A DNA stretch of 64,000 nucleotides from Botrytis cinerea B05.10 (GCF_000143535.2 NC_037316.1:930001-994000); one strand, 5' to 3'; positions 23,342 through 36,150 are shown, counted from the first letter of the stretch. Translations and numbers: made by a program. Notes: generated by a model not told the origin, from the sequence alone.

Positions 23342-25862
23342 CTAATTCTTCCCTTTCGTTGCCCGATCTAAATTGAAAGCTGCACTAATCAATGCCAAAT
23401 GACTGAATGCCTGTGGTGTATTTCCCAATTGTTCACCACTCCTCGCAATCTCCTCACTAAACATACTCAAATGATTACCAAAACTCAACATATTTTCGAA
23501 TATGTTCACTGCCTTTACCAGGTACTTTCTATCATAAACACCAGCTCTGGTAAGTGCTTCTACCAACCAGAAAGTACACATAGAAAATGCACCCTCGCGA
23601 CCACCTACACCATCTTCCGATGTAGAGGTATTGTAACGGAAGACGAGACCAGTTTCTGTGAGTCCTCCCTTTTCAGGAGAAAGAAGAATTTTATCAATCG
23701 TGTGCAGAAAACGTGGATCATTGGGAGAGATGAAGAAGACGAGTGGTGCGATGAGAATAGAAGCATCGAGCATAGTGCGTGATTCATAACTTTGAACAAA
23801 CATTTGCATTTCAGTGTTGTAACCTACACATTTGTCAATTGGCCAAATTCTTTTTAGTCTATACCATATGAATATATATAAATTACCTTTCTGCATGATT
23901 TCTTCGTAGATAGTATCACGAACCCTTAACCATTCTGTTTTGTTCGGACATGGCAAACAACGTTTCTCTGAAAGACGTACCCCACGGTCAAATGCTACCC
24001 AAAGCATGACTTTGGAATATGTATAATTTTGCTTCTTGCTTCGAACTTCCCAAATTGACATATCGGTATCTTGCCAAATTTTCAAAACATAATCTAAAAA
24101 TTCTTAGTGCAATGGACTTGTGAAAGACTGACATGAAATAAAATACCTAGAATCTCTCGAACTGCTACCCATTGATCCCAAGTGACAGGCTTGCCATACT
24201 TATTCCAAAGGTAGATAGCGTCCATAAGCTCACCGTAGATATCAAACTGTTGATGGAAAGCTGCACCATTACCGATACGAACAGGTCCACTATCTCTATA
24301 ACCAGAGAGATGGCTATGTATGATTAGTCTATGTAAGGAAAGAAAAGGATATTCCAAGTACTCACCTAAGCTCAAGTTCCGGAATGTCAGTCTCGCCCCT
24401 AATTGTGAACATGATTGGTAAAGCGCCATCTGGACCTCTTGACAATCTAAATCGATCACTGATAAAATTCATGTATGCATCTGCCTCATCCACAAATCCC
24501 ATTCTGAGTAGAATATAAATGGTGAAACTAGAATCTCGTACCCAGGAGTATCGATAATCCCAATTGCTTAAGAAGTTAGTTAGATGCCCATAAAATATTT
24601 CAGTATATTTACCGAACTCCACCAATATCTTCAGGAATAGAGAACGTTGGTGCTGCGATGATCGCACCAGTAGGCTCATAAGTCAATAATTTCAAGATCA
24701 TTAAACTTCTGGCCACAACCTCTCTCCAACGACCTGTATATTTACTTTGGCCAATCCAATTTGACCAATATCTTTGAGTGTCATGTTGTTGTGCATCTAG
24801 AACTTCGGTAGTGACGTCCCTGGTAATATGATCCGGAATATCATCACGCAGGACGAATGAAATAGCTTGACCTTCTTGTAATCGTATATTTGCAACGACA
24901 CCGTCACCTTTACTTTCCTTCTGTCTTACTCGGCGGAATATTAAGGAAGGGCAGGATTCTATATTTTCCTCACCATGATCAATAGTCACATCGAGTTGAA
25001 GCTTCAAATCTTTACTGGAAAAGGTGACCGTTTTACTTTCAAGCGCTCCTGGAGGATGTTCCGGCATAAGGATTTCTAGATCATGTTCATCGCGGGCATA
25101 GTTGAAGGCTGGAAATATCTCCACGTCTAAACAAAGTTGTGAGATATGATGATTACCGCCGTGTTCTGGATCTCTCTCACCTAAATCGACGCTGCCTCGA
25201 ATACATTCGACTCGTCGTACCAGCCATTTCTTTAATTCGCCCTGAACTTTTGTAGTCTCCCGGAAAGGCATAGAACTCTTCTTAGCAACATGACTATGAT
25301 GTGGACGTGGAAAGAAGTCAATCAAATCAACTACTCCTTCTTCATGGATATATCGCGTTTGTAGGATATTTGAGGATGGAAGATATTGTTGTTTTGTGTT
25401 GAAAGTAACACCCATTGCAGGTGAGATGGAGAAATGACCACCTGAGGGATTCGCAGAGTTAGCATTGGTAAATGTGATATCTAGGGGTAAGATAAAATCC
25501 GGGGTAGCTTATGAAGCTCGTTGCGGGACAGATGAATGAGGGGTAGCTTGATATCCCCAGTATTTTGAGACGACACCACAAGAGAAGCTCCAGACCAACC
25601 TTTGTCTTTATCCAGAAGTCGACCAAAAATTGAAGGAGAATCGAAGTCTGGCCTGAATTCACAAAGCATAAGTATTCTGGGAAAGGTAGAGAGAGATACT
25701 CCGTCGATAGCAAAACATAGCTTACCAGCACATAAAATCAATACTTCCATCGATACCTACCAACGCACAAGTTCGCATATTCCCAATGAGACCATAATTT
25801 TCAATGGGCAGATATCCTGTATCATGGCGACGAGAAGTCTGCGCAATACCGGGGACGGACAT
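23342..25862 (-). CDS. GH15 family glycoside hydrolase (trehalase/glucoamylase-like, COG3387 type)
   Basis: This is a predicted inverting glycosidase of the GH15 clade that includes trehalases and glucoamylase-like enzymes. It has seven exons: complement(23342..23823, 23887..24093, 24147..24313, 24366..24566, 24613..25441, 25600..25652, 25726..25862), 691 residues. No signal peptide is visible, so it is probably cytosolic. The N-terminal trehalase-like domain starts with [20 protein letters not shown] and continues [20 protein letters not shown] across introns 1 and 2. The (alpha/alpha)6 catalytic part begins [14 protein letters not shown] at about 341, then [19 protein letters not shown] and [13 protein letters not shown] at about 410-445, and ends in a [20 protein letters not shown] segment. 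Intron 2 is the longest (158 nt). Intron 6 (63 nt) is stop-free and in frame. Substrate (trehalose or another alpha-glucoside) is not certain. Confidence 0.87.
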
Positions 25863-28037
25863 TGTTGATAGATCAAGGTACGCGTTTGTTGGAATGAGTG
25901 ATGCAAGTGGCCTTTTGATGAGAGATGACGAGAAAAGAGTAAACACTTCCAAAAAGAGGAAAGAGGAAAGAGGGAAGAGAAAAGAACAAAGCAATCACAA
26001 CCGTGTAACGAAATATTGTAGGAAAAGGAGATACGATTGCAATCAAGTCAATCTTACCAGTCGGTGAATTGTGATACGTCAATGGATTGACACCAGATAT
26101 AAGATTATTTGTGTAGCCGTAAGAATGATGGCTTTTTGCTGCAGGTAGGGTTGAAAACAGGAAATTGATACCTTGCTGAATGGGTAGCTAATAGCTAATA
26201 GCTAATAGAGGTTTGATTTAAGAAGAGTTTCAATATCGGAGTCGAATCTCGGATAGCCACGAGAGAAGCTTGAGGAGCAAACGCGATCGATCTTTTCGTC
26301 ATACCTACGTTATGTTGCGGACGGGATGTGAGGGGAAGGCTTGACATTTCCGTCGTTCCGTTAGGACTAAACCCAACTCAGGTCCCATTCCCTTTTCGTA
26401 ACAACACGGCAACGCGACAACATGTGATGGCTGGTTGACTTTATCGATTGATACTACTCGAGCAGGTACTGGGTAGACAGGCATGTCCCGTTACCCAGCG
26501 TTTCATGAGATTCCCAGAATCATCTTTGTTTGACCAAAAACCTCAAGAGGGTCAGAGGGACAACATGAAGGAATTGTATGAAGATATGTCGTGTTCGCTT
26601 AATGGAGTGAAACAAACAGCTATGAGAAGATGCCTTTTGGGCTTCATCGTCTGACACAACATAAGCGGTCAAGAAGGATAGCTGAAGCCATGAAGCAAGA
26701 GTTGAGAGCAGGAGTAGAGGTTGGAGTGGGAGTGTGAGTGTGAAACCCCTGAAAATGCAGAAATCCTGTCAATATGTGAGATCAGATACTTTATTTTCAT
26801 TGGATTTGGACATTTGTTAACATTTTATTTGTTCACACATAAGAAGTCAGTCCGTTTTCGCCTCATCCTAGAATGTACGTATTGACGATCTGTGGATGCT
26901 CAAGATATTCAAGATATCCAGGAATTTTTCACTTCTAGAACGACAGATCATACACACATACGTGCCCAGACTAGGATGGAATCGTGGAACTCAAATGATA
27001 GCTGTCGGAACGGGGCGGAAGTAGTTCAATCTACCAGGTATCTAGTCGCTCGGTGGGAACTGGAGTGGAGTGTGTGAGTATAGGAAAGACATCACGGATG
27101 TCCGCATTGTCCGGTGAAGAGTTTAGATGCGTGTTTGTGGCCAATACGAGGGGGTGAGAGATGAAATATATATACCAGGAAGTAAGAACACATCGATAAT
27201 CTCGACCGAAGCATCTAATCGATCATGATGATGCTTTCATCATCCCTAGAATCTCATAAGACGACGATCCATACCTGATGTAGGACCTGCAAAGCCTGAT
27301 ATCATAATGTTCAGAGGTCGAGACTCGAGTGGACAGGTGAGGTCAAAGCAATCTCCTAGCTGTAGATAGGTAGGTGGTAGGTATTACCTTCCCGTTGCCA
27401 TTGCACCCAACGACAGTCTTCAACCATGGACTTGGCTGTTGAGCAGTCACATGGTAAGTACCCGGCGTGCTGTCGGTAGGGAGGTAGGGAGGTCGGCAGG
27501 CAGGTGTACAATAACATAACAGCTATTATATAAATACCTATAAATATCAATAAAAAAATAAAAAAATAAACCAAAAATACGTATATCAGTATATCATTTC
27601 ATCTATTTAACCGCTCGAAATTAAATCCTTGAATGTCGTCTCACAGCATCTCATTCGTGCTCACATCAATGGCCAAGTCAAGCAAGTAACCAGTCGCGTG
27701 TGCCTCATACCTTACACCTCCAAAGCTCACACGCATTTGTATCACACCTCCCTCGCCCTCACTTAGTAACACACCTCACACCTCACACTCTGCCCATTGC
27801 ACTGTACTCTCCTCTGACCCTCTTTTCAACCCCTTGATGCTTGCCAAGACTAGCAAAAGATCCAAAACTTATCCATAATCGGAGATAAATCGCAATCAAA
27901 TCGCAACTCATCGCGGTATAGTGAGTAAACATGGTTAAAGTGAGGGTCTGATCTCCACACTACTACACCATTCGAAAGGGTACAGGCCCAAAATAATGAA
28001 AGGACATTAGCAAATCAACCCTGATTCAGTAATTACC
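25863..28037. promoter_or_regulatory. Divergent intergenic region between GH15 and SLC35-type genes
   Basis: About 2.2 kb holding both promoters. It contains a triplicated AGCTAATA near 26188-26207 and AT-rich stretches near 27540-27570. ORFs inside are short and without family features. A possible untranslated exon with a GTAAGT donor lies near 27455, but I cannot support it. Confidence 0.45.
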
Positions 28038-30078
28038 ATGGCCTTAGAGGGAGAGACGAGATTCGAGAATCCTGCACAACATCATTCACAATTCGAAGGA
28101 GAAGAAGAAGTAGCAGCAGAAGAGGAGTTTCCAAATACCCTACCCAGATCCGATCACATCTCCACTACGAACACTTCACTCGCATCTTCGCAATCACAAT
28201 CTCAATCTCAATCACAATCACGCTCAAATCAACCCTCACAATCCCATTTTCCCATCCAAACTTTGCCACGAACCTCAATCTCTGAAGCATCGGCGCGTTC
28301 GGAAGAAGAATTGTTAGAGCCAGATGCTGCTACAGCTCTCGCAGATTTACATCCAATAGATTCAGATATGGATTCACAACCGTCGGGTCATCGGCGGAGG
28401 AGGAGTAGCATGATGAATAACATAGATGGGAGTTTGCGAGCTCCAAGAGCAAAGCGGTCACCGAGAACATCGACAATTGGAGTGGATTTGAAATCCGGAG
28501 ATAGAGGGTCGGACGACGATTCGAGATCAACTAGTGATGATATGGAATTAAACCATTTCTCAGAAGAGGGCGATTTACAAGATGACGAGGAGACGGGGTT
28601 GACTGCTAAATCCAAAGCGAAACGAAAGAAGAAGAAGATACGGCATCAATCAATGGATCATAGAATTGCGGGAGAAATCAAAGTAACAAAAGATGAGCAA
28701 AAAGAAGCGGATTGGAATGTTGTAAGGAAGAGTTTGATGAATGGAGTTCTAATAGGACTTTGGTATACATTTTCTCTATCAATATCTATAGTAAGTTCAT
28801 CGTTTCCCATCTCGTAGATATTTCTAACTTTCAAATAGTATAACAAATGGATGTTTGACCCAAAACATCTTAATTTCCACTTCCCTTTATTTACAACCTG
28901 TATGCATATGCTAGTACAATTCTCACTCGCGAGTCTCGTCCTTTACTTTCTTCCTCAATTCCGACCTCGATACGATTCCATATCCAACCCTCATAATACA
29001 CATGTATCGGATTCAGATATGGCTCAACATGAGGTGGATTCGAAGAAACCGTTAATGACGAGAATGTTTTACTTTACGCGCATAGGACCCTGTGGAATGG
29101 CAACGGGTTTGGATATTGGTCTTGGAAATATGTCCTTGAAATTCATAACCCTTACATTTTATAGTTTGTATTCCCTTTTGATATTAAAAAACTTCCATGC
29201 TAACATGTATGAAAGCAATGTGCAAATCCTCAGCTCTAGCATTTGTACTTCTATTCGCATTCGTATTTCGTCTCGAAACCCCTTCATGGCGTTTAGTTGG
29301 TATCATATTCACAATGACAATTGGTGTGGTCATGATGGTATTTGGCGAAGTGGATTTCTCAACCAAAGGCTTCGTTCTTGTTATATTTGCCGCATTTTTC
29401 TCCGGTTTTCGTTGGGGTTTAACACAGATCCTTCTTCTTCGCAATCCAGCAACTTCAAACCCTTTCTCTTCGATTTTTTACCTAGCCCCAATCATGTTCG
29501 TCTCGCTTCTCGTCATCGCTACCCCCGTAGAAGGATTTTCCGGCCTTTGGCAAGGTCTTAAAACTCTAGTCGAAGTAAAAGGTCCAGTTTTCGGTCCTTT
29601 ACTTCTTCTATTCCCTGGTTGCATAGCATTTTGCATGACAGCTTCTGAATTCGCTCTGCTGCAGCGTACATCTGTCGTTACTCTATCCATTGCAGGTATC
29701 TTCAAAGAAGTAGTAACGATTTCAGCCGCAGGATTAGTTTTCCATGATCCTCTCACCCCGGTCAATATTTCAGGTCTCTTCGTCACAATAGGTGCAATCG
29801 CAGCATATAATTGGATCAAAATTCGAAAAATGAGAGAAGACGCTCAAGATGAAGCACGTAGAATTCATGAAGCGACGGAAAGAGCAAGAGAAAGCGGAAG
29901 TGATGCGGATGGTGAAGATGGAGAAAGTGATTGGGATGGTCAGGAAGGTAGTTATGTTACAAGTGATGGCGATGTGCTACCTAATCCGGATAGATTCCAA
30001 GTTAAGAAGGGGGAAAGCTCAAGAGCTGAACATGCACCATTGGTGGGTGGCAGTTCCAAGAAGGATTTGAGTGATTGA
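28038..30078 (+). CDS. Drug/metabolite (triose-phosphate translocator) superfamily transporter, SLC35C2-like
   Basis: This is a predicted Golgi or ER nucleotide-sugar or solute transporter of the TPT/SLC35 group, closest in layout to SLC35C2. Exons 28038..28790, 28839..29163 and 29216..30078 give 646 residues. Residues 1-230 are a hydrophilic, Ser/Gln-rich cytosolic arm including a QSQSQSQSQS run coded by CAATCT-type repeats. The membrane part starts at NGVLIGLWYTFSLSISI and YNKWMF at the first splice (the YNKW motif is typical of the family), and about ten hydrophobic segments follow, including LDIGLGNMSLKFITLTFYTM and KSSALAFVLLFAFVFRLE. The C-terminal tail after the last segment is charged and acidic. 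Intron 2 has a less usual GTTTGT donor but a good GCTAAC branch site. Transported substrate is unknown. Confidence 0.88.
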
Positions 30079-30538
30079 TTTATTATTGATTGGTTGATTG
30101 GATAGATAGGTAGGGGATGGGTGGTATCATTGAATTGAGTTGGATTCAACCGCGATTTCAGTATAGATATTCATTTTCATATCAAGAGGAGCCAGACGGT
30201 GAGAGAAGAGGAGATGAGGTATATATTTATATAAATATGAGCCCCATATTGTGGGTATGCAACGAAAGCAGGTGATAGCATGAAATTGGATGGGAATACC
30301 CGGCGTTTTTTTGTATGCATTTTAGATACGTACCTAGGTACATTGTCTGAGGTGGTTATTTTTGGATGGGTTTGGGTGGTAATAAATATGTGGATGGATG
30401 GTTGGATGGATGGTTGGTTGATTATTCGGTTAGTAGCATAGCATAGCATGCGTGTGAAGACATTTGATTTCCTGGATAAAAATTGTAGAAATGCTTGATT
30501 GGATATCATTTAACTTCAACTTTGACTATGTATGACTG

Positions 30539-30570
<32 letters not shown>

Positions 30571-30810
30571 TGTATGTATGTATGTATGTATGTATGTATG
30601 TATGTATGTATGTATGTATGTATGTATGTATGTATGTATGTATAGAGTTGGGGTATCATTATCATTATCATATCACATAAATCTTTCCTTTTCTTCTCCT
30701 GTCTACCTTCAATTTCTCTCCTCTCCTTTTGTGACCTCTCTTCCCCTCCCCTCCCCTCTCCCTCCTCCCTATCTCATCACATCTCCAGAGCTAAAGCAAC
30801 AAACCCATAC
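30079..30810. other. Convergent 3' flanks with long TATG microsatellite
   Basis: About 730 bases between the stops of the SLC35 and Rtg2-like genes. TGGATGGTTGG repeats lie near 30395-30420 and the TATG array is described separately. No gene. Confidence 0.6.
30541..30640. repeat. Perfect tetranucleotide microsatellite, (TATG) x25
   Basis: There are 25 uninterrupted copies (100 bp), the longest perfect array in the window. Read as coding it gives a spurious MYVC repeat. It sits in the convergent 3' flanks of two genes and should be length-variable between strains. Confidence 0.95.
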
Positions 30811-32531
30811 TCAACCCACGATTTCCTGTCCCCAAGAAATCTCAACTCTCCTCTTCATCCCCAACCCTTTCCCCACCTTCCCCACCAACTTTTCCAAATC
30901 TACATCTCTCCCCCTTCCCTCCCAAAAAACCTTCAAACAAACCCCCTCCTTCCTCCCCTTCTTCCCCAACCCCTCCTCCCACACCCCCTCAAACCTCAAT
31001 CCTCCCACCTCTCCCCTTCCCATCCTAGGAACCGTCACAACCCCACAAACCACCCTCGCCACCGCCCCCATATACTCACACCACCACGCCTTTTCCTCCC
31101 CCAGCACCTTTCTCAACCCTGCCAAAACCCCTCGATCCACCTTCCCCACATCATTCTCCCACCGCGCACACATCGTCAGTGCCAGCACCGCAATCACCCC
31201 ATGCGTCAACCCGGGCATCCCTGCGATCGAGCCAGAGATAGGCGCATGCAGTGCGCGCGCCGCGTTGAGATTCGATATATCCGCCATATTGTCACCCATA
31301 TGTTTCCCTACATATTCTAGAATTTCAGGAGTGAAAATTTCCGTGCCCGACTGAGAATGTGGGAGAGCGGAAGAAAGGATTTTTGCAACGGCGGTGGATT
31401 GGATAGGAGTGGTGGATAATTGAGAGGGGAAAAGAAGAAGAGGGTGGGTTTCTTGTATTTGAGGTGGAAGTTTGAGATACAACACCCCTTCGCGATTTCC
31501 TCCACCGCAGAATATCACTTCTTTGATTTTGGGGACGGTAGCTATGATTCCCTCGACGACTTCGACGATGGCGGGAAATTGTTCCCGACGTCTTTTACTC
31601 ATGCCGTGAATCTTATCTTTTTCCTCAGCATTTACTCTGAGCATTTCTTTCGTTTGTTTGAAGCGCTTCCCGGATACTGTGTAGCCGGCGATGGAGGGGA
31701 TGGGATATGGGTTGATGGAATCAGTATGCATCAACATACTCCCGTAACCTCTGAATCCTCCACCGCAGAAATATATGGTAACGCCTTCACTCTCCACATG
31801 CCTCTGAAGTTTGGGAAACCTGTGACATAATCCCTGAAACGTCTCTTGAAATCGAGAACGCATATCAGTGCGAAGATCATGGATTTCATCCCCCTTCATT
31901 TTCGCCGTCATCTTCGCTGCTCCAAAAGGCATACTCTTCGCACAAGCCGCGCTTTTCGTCCAATATATTTCTCCCTCTCCCTCTCCCTCTCCCCCTCTCT
32001 CTTCCTCAATTTCCATACCAATCTCCGCAGGGCCTCCCGCCCCCCTCCCAGCATCCGCACTATCCATAAACGTCATCTGCACACTCCCACCCCCTAGATC
32101 CATCATCACCCCCTCCACCCCTCCAAACCCACTCCTCGCCCCCAACGCCCCCAACAAACTCTCCACCTGCGGACTCAAAATATCCACTTCCAGCCCACTC
32201 TCCCTGGCAATCGCCCTGGTCATCTCCTCTCGATTCTCCGCCGTGCGCATCGCCTCCGTCGCAAACACCCCAATGTTCTTCCGCAAAACCCCATACGAAT
32301 CGCAGATCTTTTTGAACCCCGCAAGACAACCCGCCACGCGCGAAATCGTCTCGGCGTCAAAGTAGAATTCTCGAGACCCAGGAAGAGAAGAGTGGAGGGC
32401 GTCGTAGAGAGAAATGGCTGCCCGATCGCGATAGATGCAAGGAAGGAGACGGGATGTAGGAGGTGAGAGATCGGAGATCGAAAAGCGGATTCCATTGCTA
32501 GGGTTTGTTTAGTAGGGGATTCTTTCTTTCT

Positions 32532-32564
<33 letters not shown>

Positions 32565-32758
32565 TATGTTACAAGGTGAGAAGTAAACAGTACATAGGAA
32601 GTGAAAATATAAATATACCTTCCCATATCAACCAAAGCATATAAATGATCTGTAGATTTCTCAGCCCCATCAATATCATGAGGAGGCATTCTGCTAGAAA
32701 TGTTATCGATAGTTATGACGGATGGATCTGCCACAGAGGCATTTGTACTGTCTCCCAT
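30811..32758 (-). CDS. Rtg2-like protein, Ppx/GppA phosphatase (ASKHA) fold
   Basis: The protein belongs to the exopolyphosphatase/GppA family and is most like yeast Rtg2, a cytosolic ATP-binding sensor in mitochondria-to-nucleus retrograde signalling. Exons complement(30811..32497, 32619..32758) give 608 residues. The spliced phosphate-1 loop reads ALVDMGSNGIRFSI, split by the intron after GGA AG. The second phosphate loop is VMMDLGGGSVQMTF at about 175. A later conserved turn is VIFCGGGNREGVLY. The start at 32758 is the first ATG in frame. The 121-nt intron carries a (CT)n microsatellite at 32533-32558. The C-terminus has several Gly/Lys/Arg-rich stretches (GLGKKGRKEG). In filamentous fungi the family role is not well defined, so retrograde signalling is inference. 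Confidence 0.86.
32533..32558. repeat. (CT)n microsatellite inside intron of Rtg2-like gene
   Basis: Thirteen CT units on the plus strand, so (GA)n in the transcript, within the single intron between donor and branch site. Length changes would alter intron size but not the protein. Confidence 0.9.
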
Positions 32759-33210
32759 CTTGAGACAAGAAATTATCGAAGACGTATGGAATCTTTTAGA
32801 AGGATTTCTCTGTGATTTAAACAAAAGTCATTTAGGAAATCTCATTGAAAATGGCATCGTGGTACACGCTGCCAACTTTTTGGGACTTGGATGTTGTGTC
32901 TCGATAAAATGTGCCCCGCGTTTTGGAGGGGCATAACATGTGATTGAAATTGTTCCTTGATGTTTTTTTGACTAGAGCTATTACCATTTTCAATTGTTGC
33001 GCTATCAATAAAGATCTTTTAGGCAATGTTTCCTGACCATGTTGATATTACTTATTTAGTAGTTCATTGGACGTTGTCACTAATCTCACATATCATATTG
33101 ACATCCACAAGGTAAGATACAATCAAGTTCAATCAAGTTGGGCAAGATAAAACAAAACATCTCTATTTATACAACTCATAGTATTATCATACAAGCAGAA
33201 TAGGAAACTA
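32759..33210. other. Upstream region of Rtg2-like gene
   Basis: About 450 bases upstream of the Rtg2-like start with two imperfect TCAAGTT repeats near 33125-33140. No gene seen on this part. Confidence 0.45.
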
Positions 33211-33954
33211 ATGAGCAAGAAAATTGAAAAGCATCGCTTAAATCTTTTTCTCAGCAGAGAATTCATCCATCCACCAACCTTCATCCGTCAGCAAAGTTCC
33301 ACCACAGTTCAATCAAAACCACATCCACCGAGGCCTATGACGATTCTTGAAGTCAAGCCCCCTTCAACGCATCCATCAACATACCCATTCATCATTAAAA
33401 CACCACTACAGTTAAGTACAGTCCGATTTAACCCAACCCATGAAGAAATCTCAAAATTCCTAGAACCTATTCACCAATACCCAGACCACCAACCCAAAAA
33501 CCAACATTCCATCCTAGTATCCAAACCACAAGCTCTATCAATATCAAGGTTCTTTCATGCCCCAAGGTATAAACACAAGGAGGAAGTTCCTCACTCGCAA
33601 AGTAGGAGTGTTTTCAATCATAGAAATGTGAAGTTCGAGAATCCAAAATTAGTCGTTAGTCATGTTGTGGCGAACCCCGTCATTGTAAATAATGCCATGA
33701 AATTCCTCGTATCATCCTTCAAGTCGATGTCGATACCACAATCAACCGTAAACCTTGCTTATCTTACATGCCGTGATTATCTTCATCCACGTTATCATTA
33801 TGATGATCGACGCCATGGAAAGCATCGCCAAATGCACTATCATCAACGAGATCACCCAAACCATGTCCATCCTCCATATTATCACCAGCATCATATGAAG
33901 CTAAAGCATCACCAGCTGTATCTAAATCTTCAAGGTCAAAATCATTCTCGTTGA
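33211..33954 (+). CDS. Hypothetical ORF, tail-to-tail overlap with Ssr4 gene
   Basis: This uninterrupted ORF has 247 codons and no known family. The product would be rich in Pro, His, Lys and Ser, with no membrane segment. The first 553 bases lie outside any other gene, and a stop-free run that long is unlikely by chance at this base composition. The last 191 bases run antisense through the Ssr4 coding end, where the translation becomes a His/Tyr/Arg-rich shadow of the acidic Ssr4 tail. Either a small gene ends inside its neighbour, or a real exon ends earlier by splicing, or the ORF is accidental. A purine-rich ATG context (aactaATGAGC) is acceptable. Confidence 0.3.
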   Translation: MSKKIEKHRLNLFLSREFIHPPTFIRQQSSTTVQSKPHPPRPMTILEVKPPSTHPSTYPFIIKTPLQLSTVRFNPTHEEISKFLEPIHQYPDHQPKNQHSILVSKPQALSISRFFHAPRYKHKEEVPHSQSRSVFNHRNVKFENPKLVVSHVVANPVIVNNAMKFLVSSFKSMSIPQSTVNLAYLTCRDYLHPRYHYDDRRHGKHRQMHYHQRDHPNHVHPPYYHQHHMKLKHHQLYLNLQGQNHSR

Positions 33955-36150
33955 GTTCGGTATGATGTTCTTGTTCTTCCTGTTCCACTTGATGTTCTTG
34001 AAGTTCTTGTTGTGGTTCAGGTAAAGACGTAGAGGTGTTTGGTTGTTCCAATGCATTGTTATCGGAAGATGGCTTGCCAAAATCTGATAATGTTGATTGT
34101 TGATTTAGATTTTGATTTTCAGAATTTTGTGTGCCGTTGTTTGTATTGTTGTTAGAAGGGTCTGCGGTAGGTGAGATACCTCCTGGTGGGACAACAACCC
34201 AGTCTGATGTATCAGCACCTGTTGTAGGTGGCGCTGTTGTAGTCATAGGTTGTTGAGTTTCTGCTGTTGAAGTTGAGTCCTGCATATGAACATCATTTTG
34301 TTCTTGTTGTGGGGGAGATTGACTCTGTTGTGTAATTTGTGGTGTTCCCATAGTTTGAGAAAGATGTGGAGATGCCATATGTAAAGCTCCAGCTGGTGTA
34401 GTTGCTGCAGAAGGATGCTGTAAGTGACCAGGAGTTGGATAATTAGCACTTATTGGTGTGGCGTGTGATGAAGATGGATTACTGTTGTGGAATTGATCCA
34501 GTAAACCAGCAGTGGAATTGGTCATGTCAACATCACCGACATCACCAATTTCAGTGTCATTCATAAGAACGCCACTTTGTTGAGAGTTATTTCGAGAAGG
34601 TTGAGAAGGTGGAGGACTTGCTCGTGCAGTAACTTCTTCATATCCACCATCTTGAATACGACGAAGTTCACTAATTGCAACTGCATGACGACCAAGAGAA
34701 GCTTCAACCTTTGCAAGAACATCATCAACCTTGGAAGGAATCTTGATTGGAGTTTCAGATTCTTCATTCTCTTCTTCATCGATTTTACCTTCAAGTCTCC
34801 AATATTCGGGACCAATATCTGAAGGATCATCAACAGCCGTTCGTAATTCTTTCTCAGCTTGAGAAATAAGAGAACCTCTTTGAAATTTTGCAAGACGCTT
34901 TGCATGTCTTGCTTTCATTTTTTCAATGTCCTTATTGGTTTGTGCAATAGTATCATGAGCTCTTTTGCGGAACTCATCTGCCTTCCCAGGATCAAGACGA
35001 CCAACATAATTAAGTGTTGGTTCTTCAGTTTCTTTGAGAGGAGCGTTAAATATGCCTTCAGTGAGACTACTTAATTCACCACGAAGACCAAGTCCAAGGT
35101 CCGTGGGAACAATTTGATTAACGGCGTAGGGTGAAGAGAGTACTTCCTCCATCCACTCATAGTTTGCAAGGAACCTGCTATAGCTGATTTCTCTAGGTGT
35201 TGTGAGGTCAAACCAGTCTCCTCGAGAATTTTCTTCTTCGTCTTCTTCGACAACTGCAGCAGCATTATTTGCGACTGCGGCTTGAGCTACGTTTGCTGTA
35301 CGAGCGCGTTTTGATGGCGGGCCAGGTTGAGGATGAGTAGGATATGCCATTGTTTGAGGAACTCTTGGCGGAATGCTTGCTGCATACATCGGAGCACCTC
35401 TTGGATGACCACGAGGGAAATCGATTTTTGCCCAATTTGCTCTATCATGAAGTAAAAACTCCTTGTGAATAAGTTGACCTTGCTGATGCAAGTATTGTCG
35501 TGTACTCATAATGGTTTGAATTTGTTGATTGATTGGGATCATATGCGGTGGGAGACGATCCTCGGGAGGAGCTTGAGTATAATGTATAATCCATAGATTT
35601 GGATCAGGTGAAGGGTTTTGATTTGGAATTCGTGGTGGTAAAAGTCGATATCGGCGACGAGTATGAGATGCGATGGGTTCTCCAGTACCATACCCAATTT
35701 TGCAATGATAGATTTCTAAAGTCTGCAAAAGCAAACGAGGTCAGATAAATTCTGTTTGGGTCATCATGTTTGAATAAACTCACGCAGCCCATAACTTCGA
35801 GAGAGAAAGCTGCCTCTCCAGGAGCCCAAACGTAACCATCACTTGGAAATTCCTGACCCATTGTAGGTGTCTGCCATGATAATAAGACGGTGCCATCAAC
35901 CGGTCGGTCCAGGTAAGTCCAATAAACAGGAGCTTGATCGCGAGTGATTTTTGGTCCATTCATAAGCCATTCTGCCACTCTCTCGGGATGTAATTGTGTA
36001 GGTGTAATTGGAAATCGATATGTAGAGAGAAGATGAACGTGATGTAACTGCGCAATGAATTAGATTATTATTGACAATTGAAGCCGGAAGAAGTTGTAAA
36101 CATACCAAATCGCGATGGATCCCTTGAGAAGGGTCTTGCATTACCTGCAT
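33764..36150 (-). CDS. ssr4: SWI/SNF and RSC chromatin-remodelling complex subunit Ssr4
   Basis: Ssr4 is a fungal subunit of the SWI/SNF and RSC nucleosome remodelling complexes in the nucleus. Exons complement(33764..35722, 35784..36047, 36106..36150) give 755 residues. The conserved N-terminal region (formerly DUF1750) is visible as LHHVHLLSTYRFPITPTQLH at about 16-35, then RVAEWLMNGPK, PVYWTYLDRP, TVLLSWQTPTMGQEFPSDGY and the splice-joined TLEIYHCKIGYGTGE. A predicted helical segment with EFRKRAHDTIAQTNKDIEKM follows near 340-400. The second half is Gln/Asn/Ser/Thr-rich and disordered, ending in a very acidic tail. The first exon codes only 15 residues; the ATG at 36150 is used, and 36141 is an in-frame alternative. 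Confidence 0.88.

Noticed and set aside
30495..31354. 270-codon plus ORF starting MYVCMYVC
   Set aside because: It starts in the TATG microsatellite and then runs antisense to the Rtg2-like gene.
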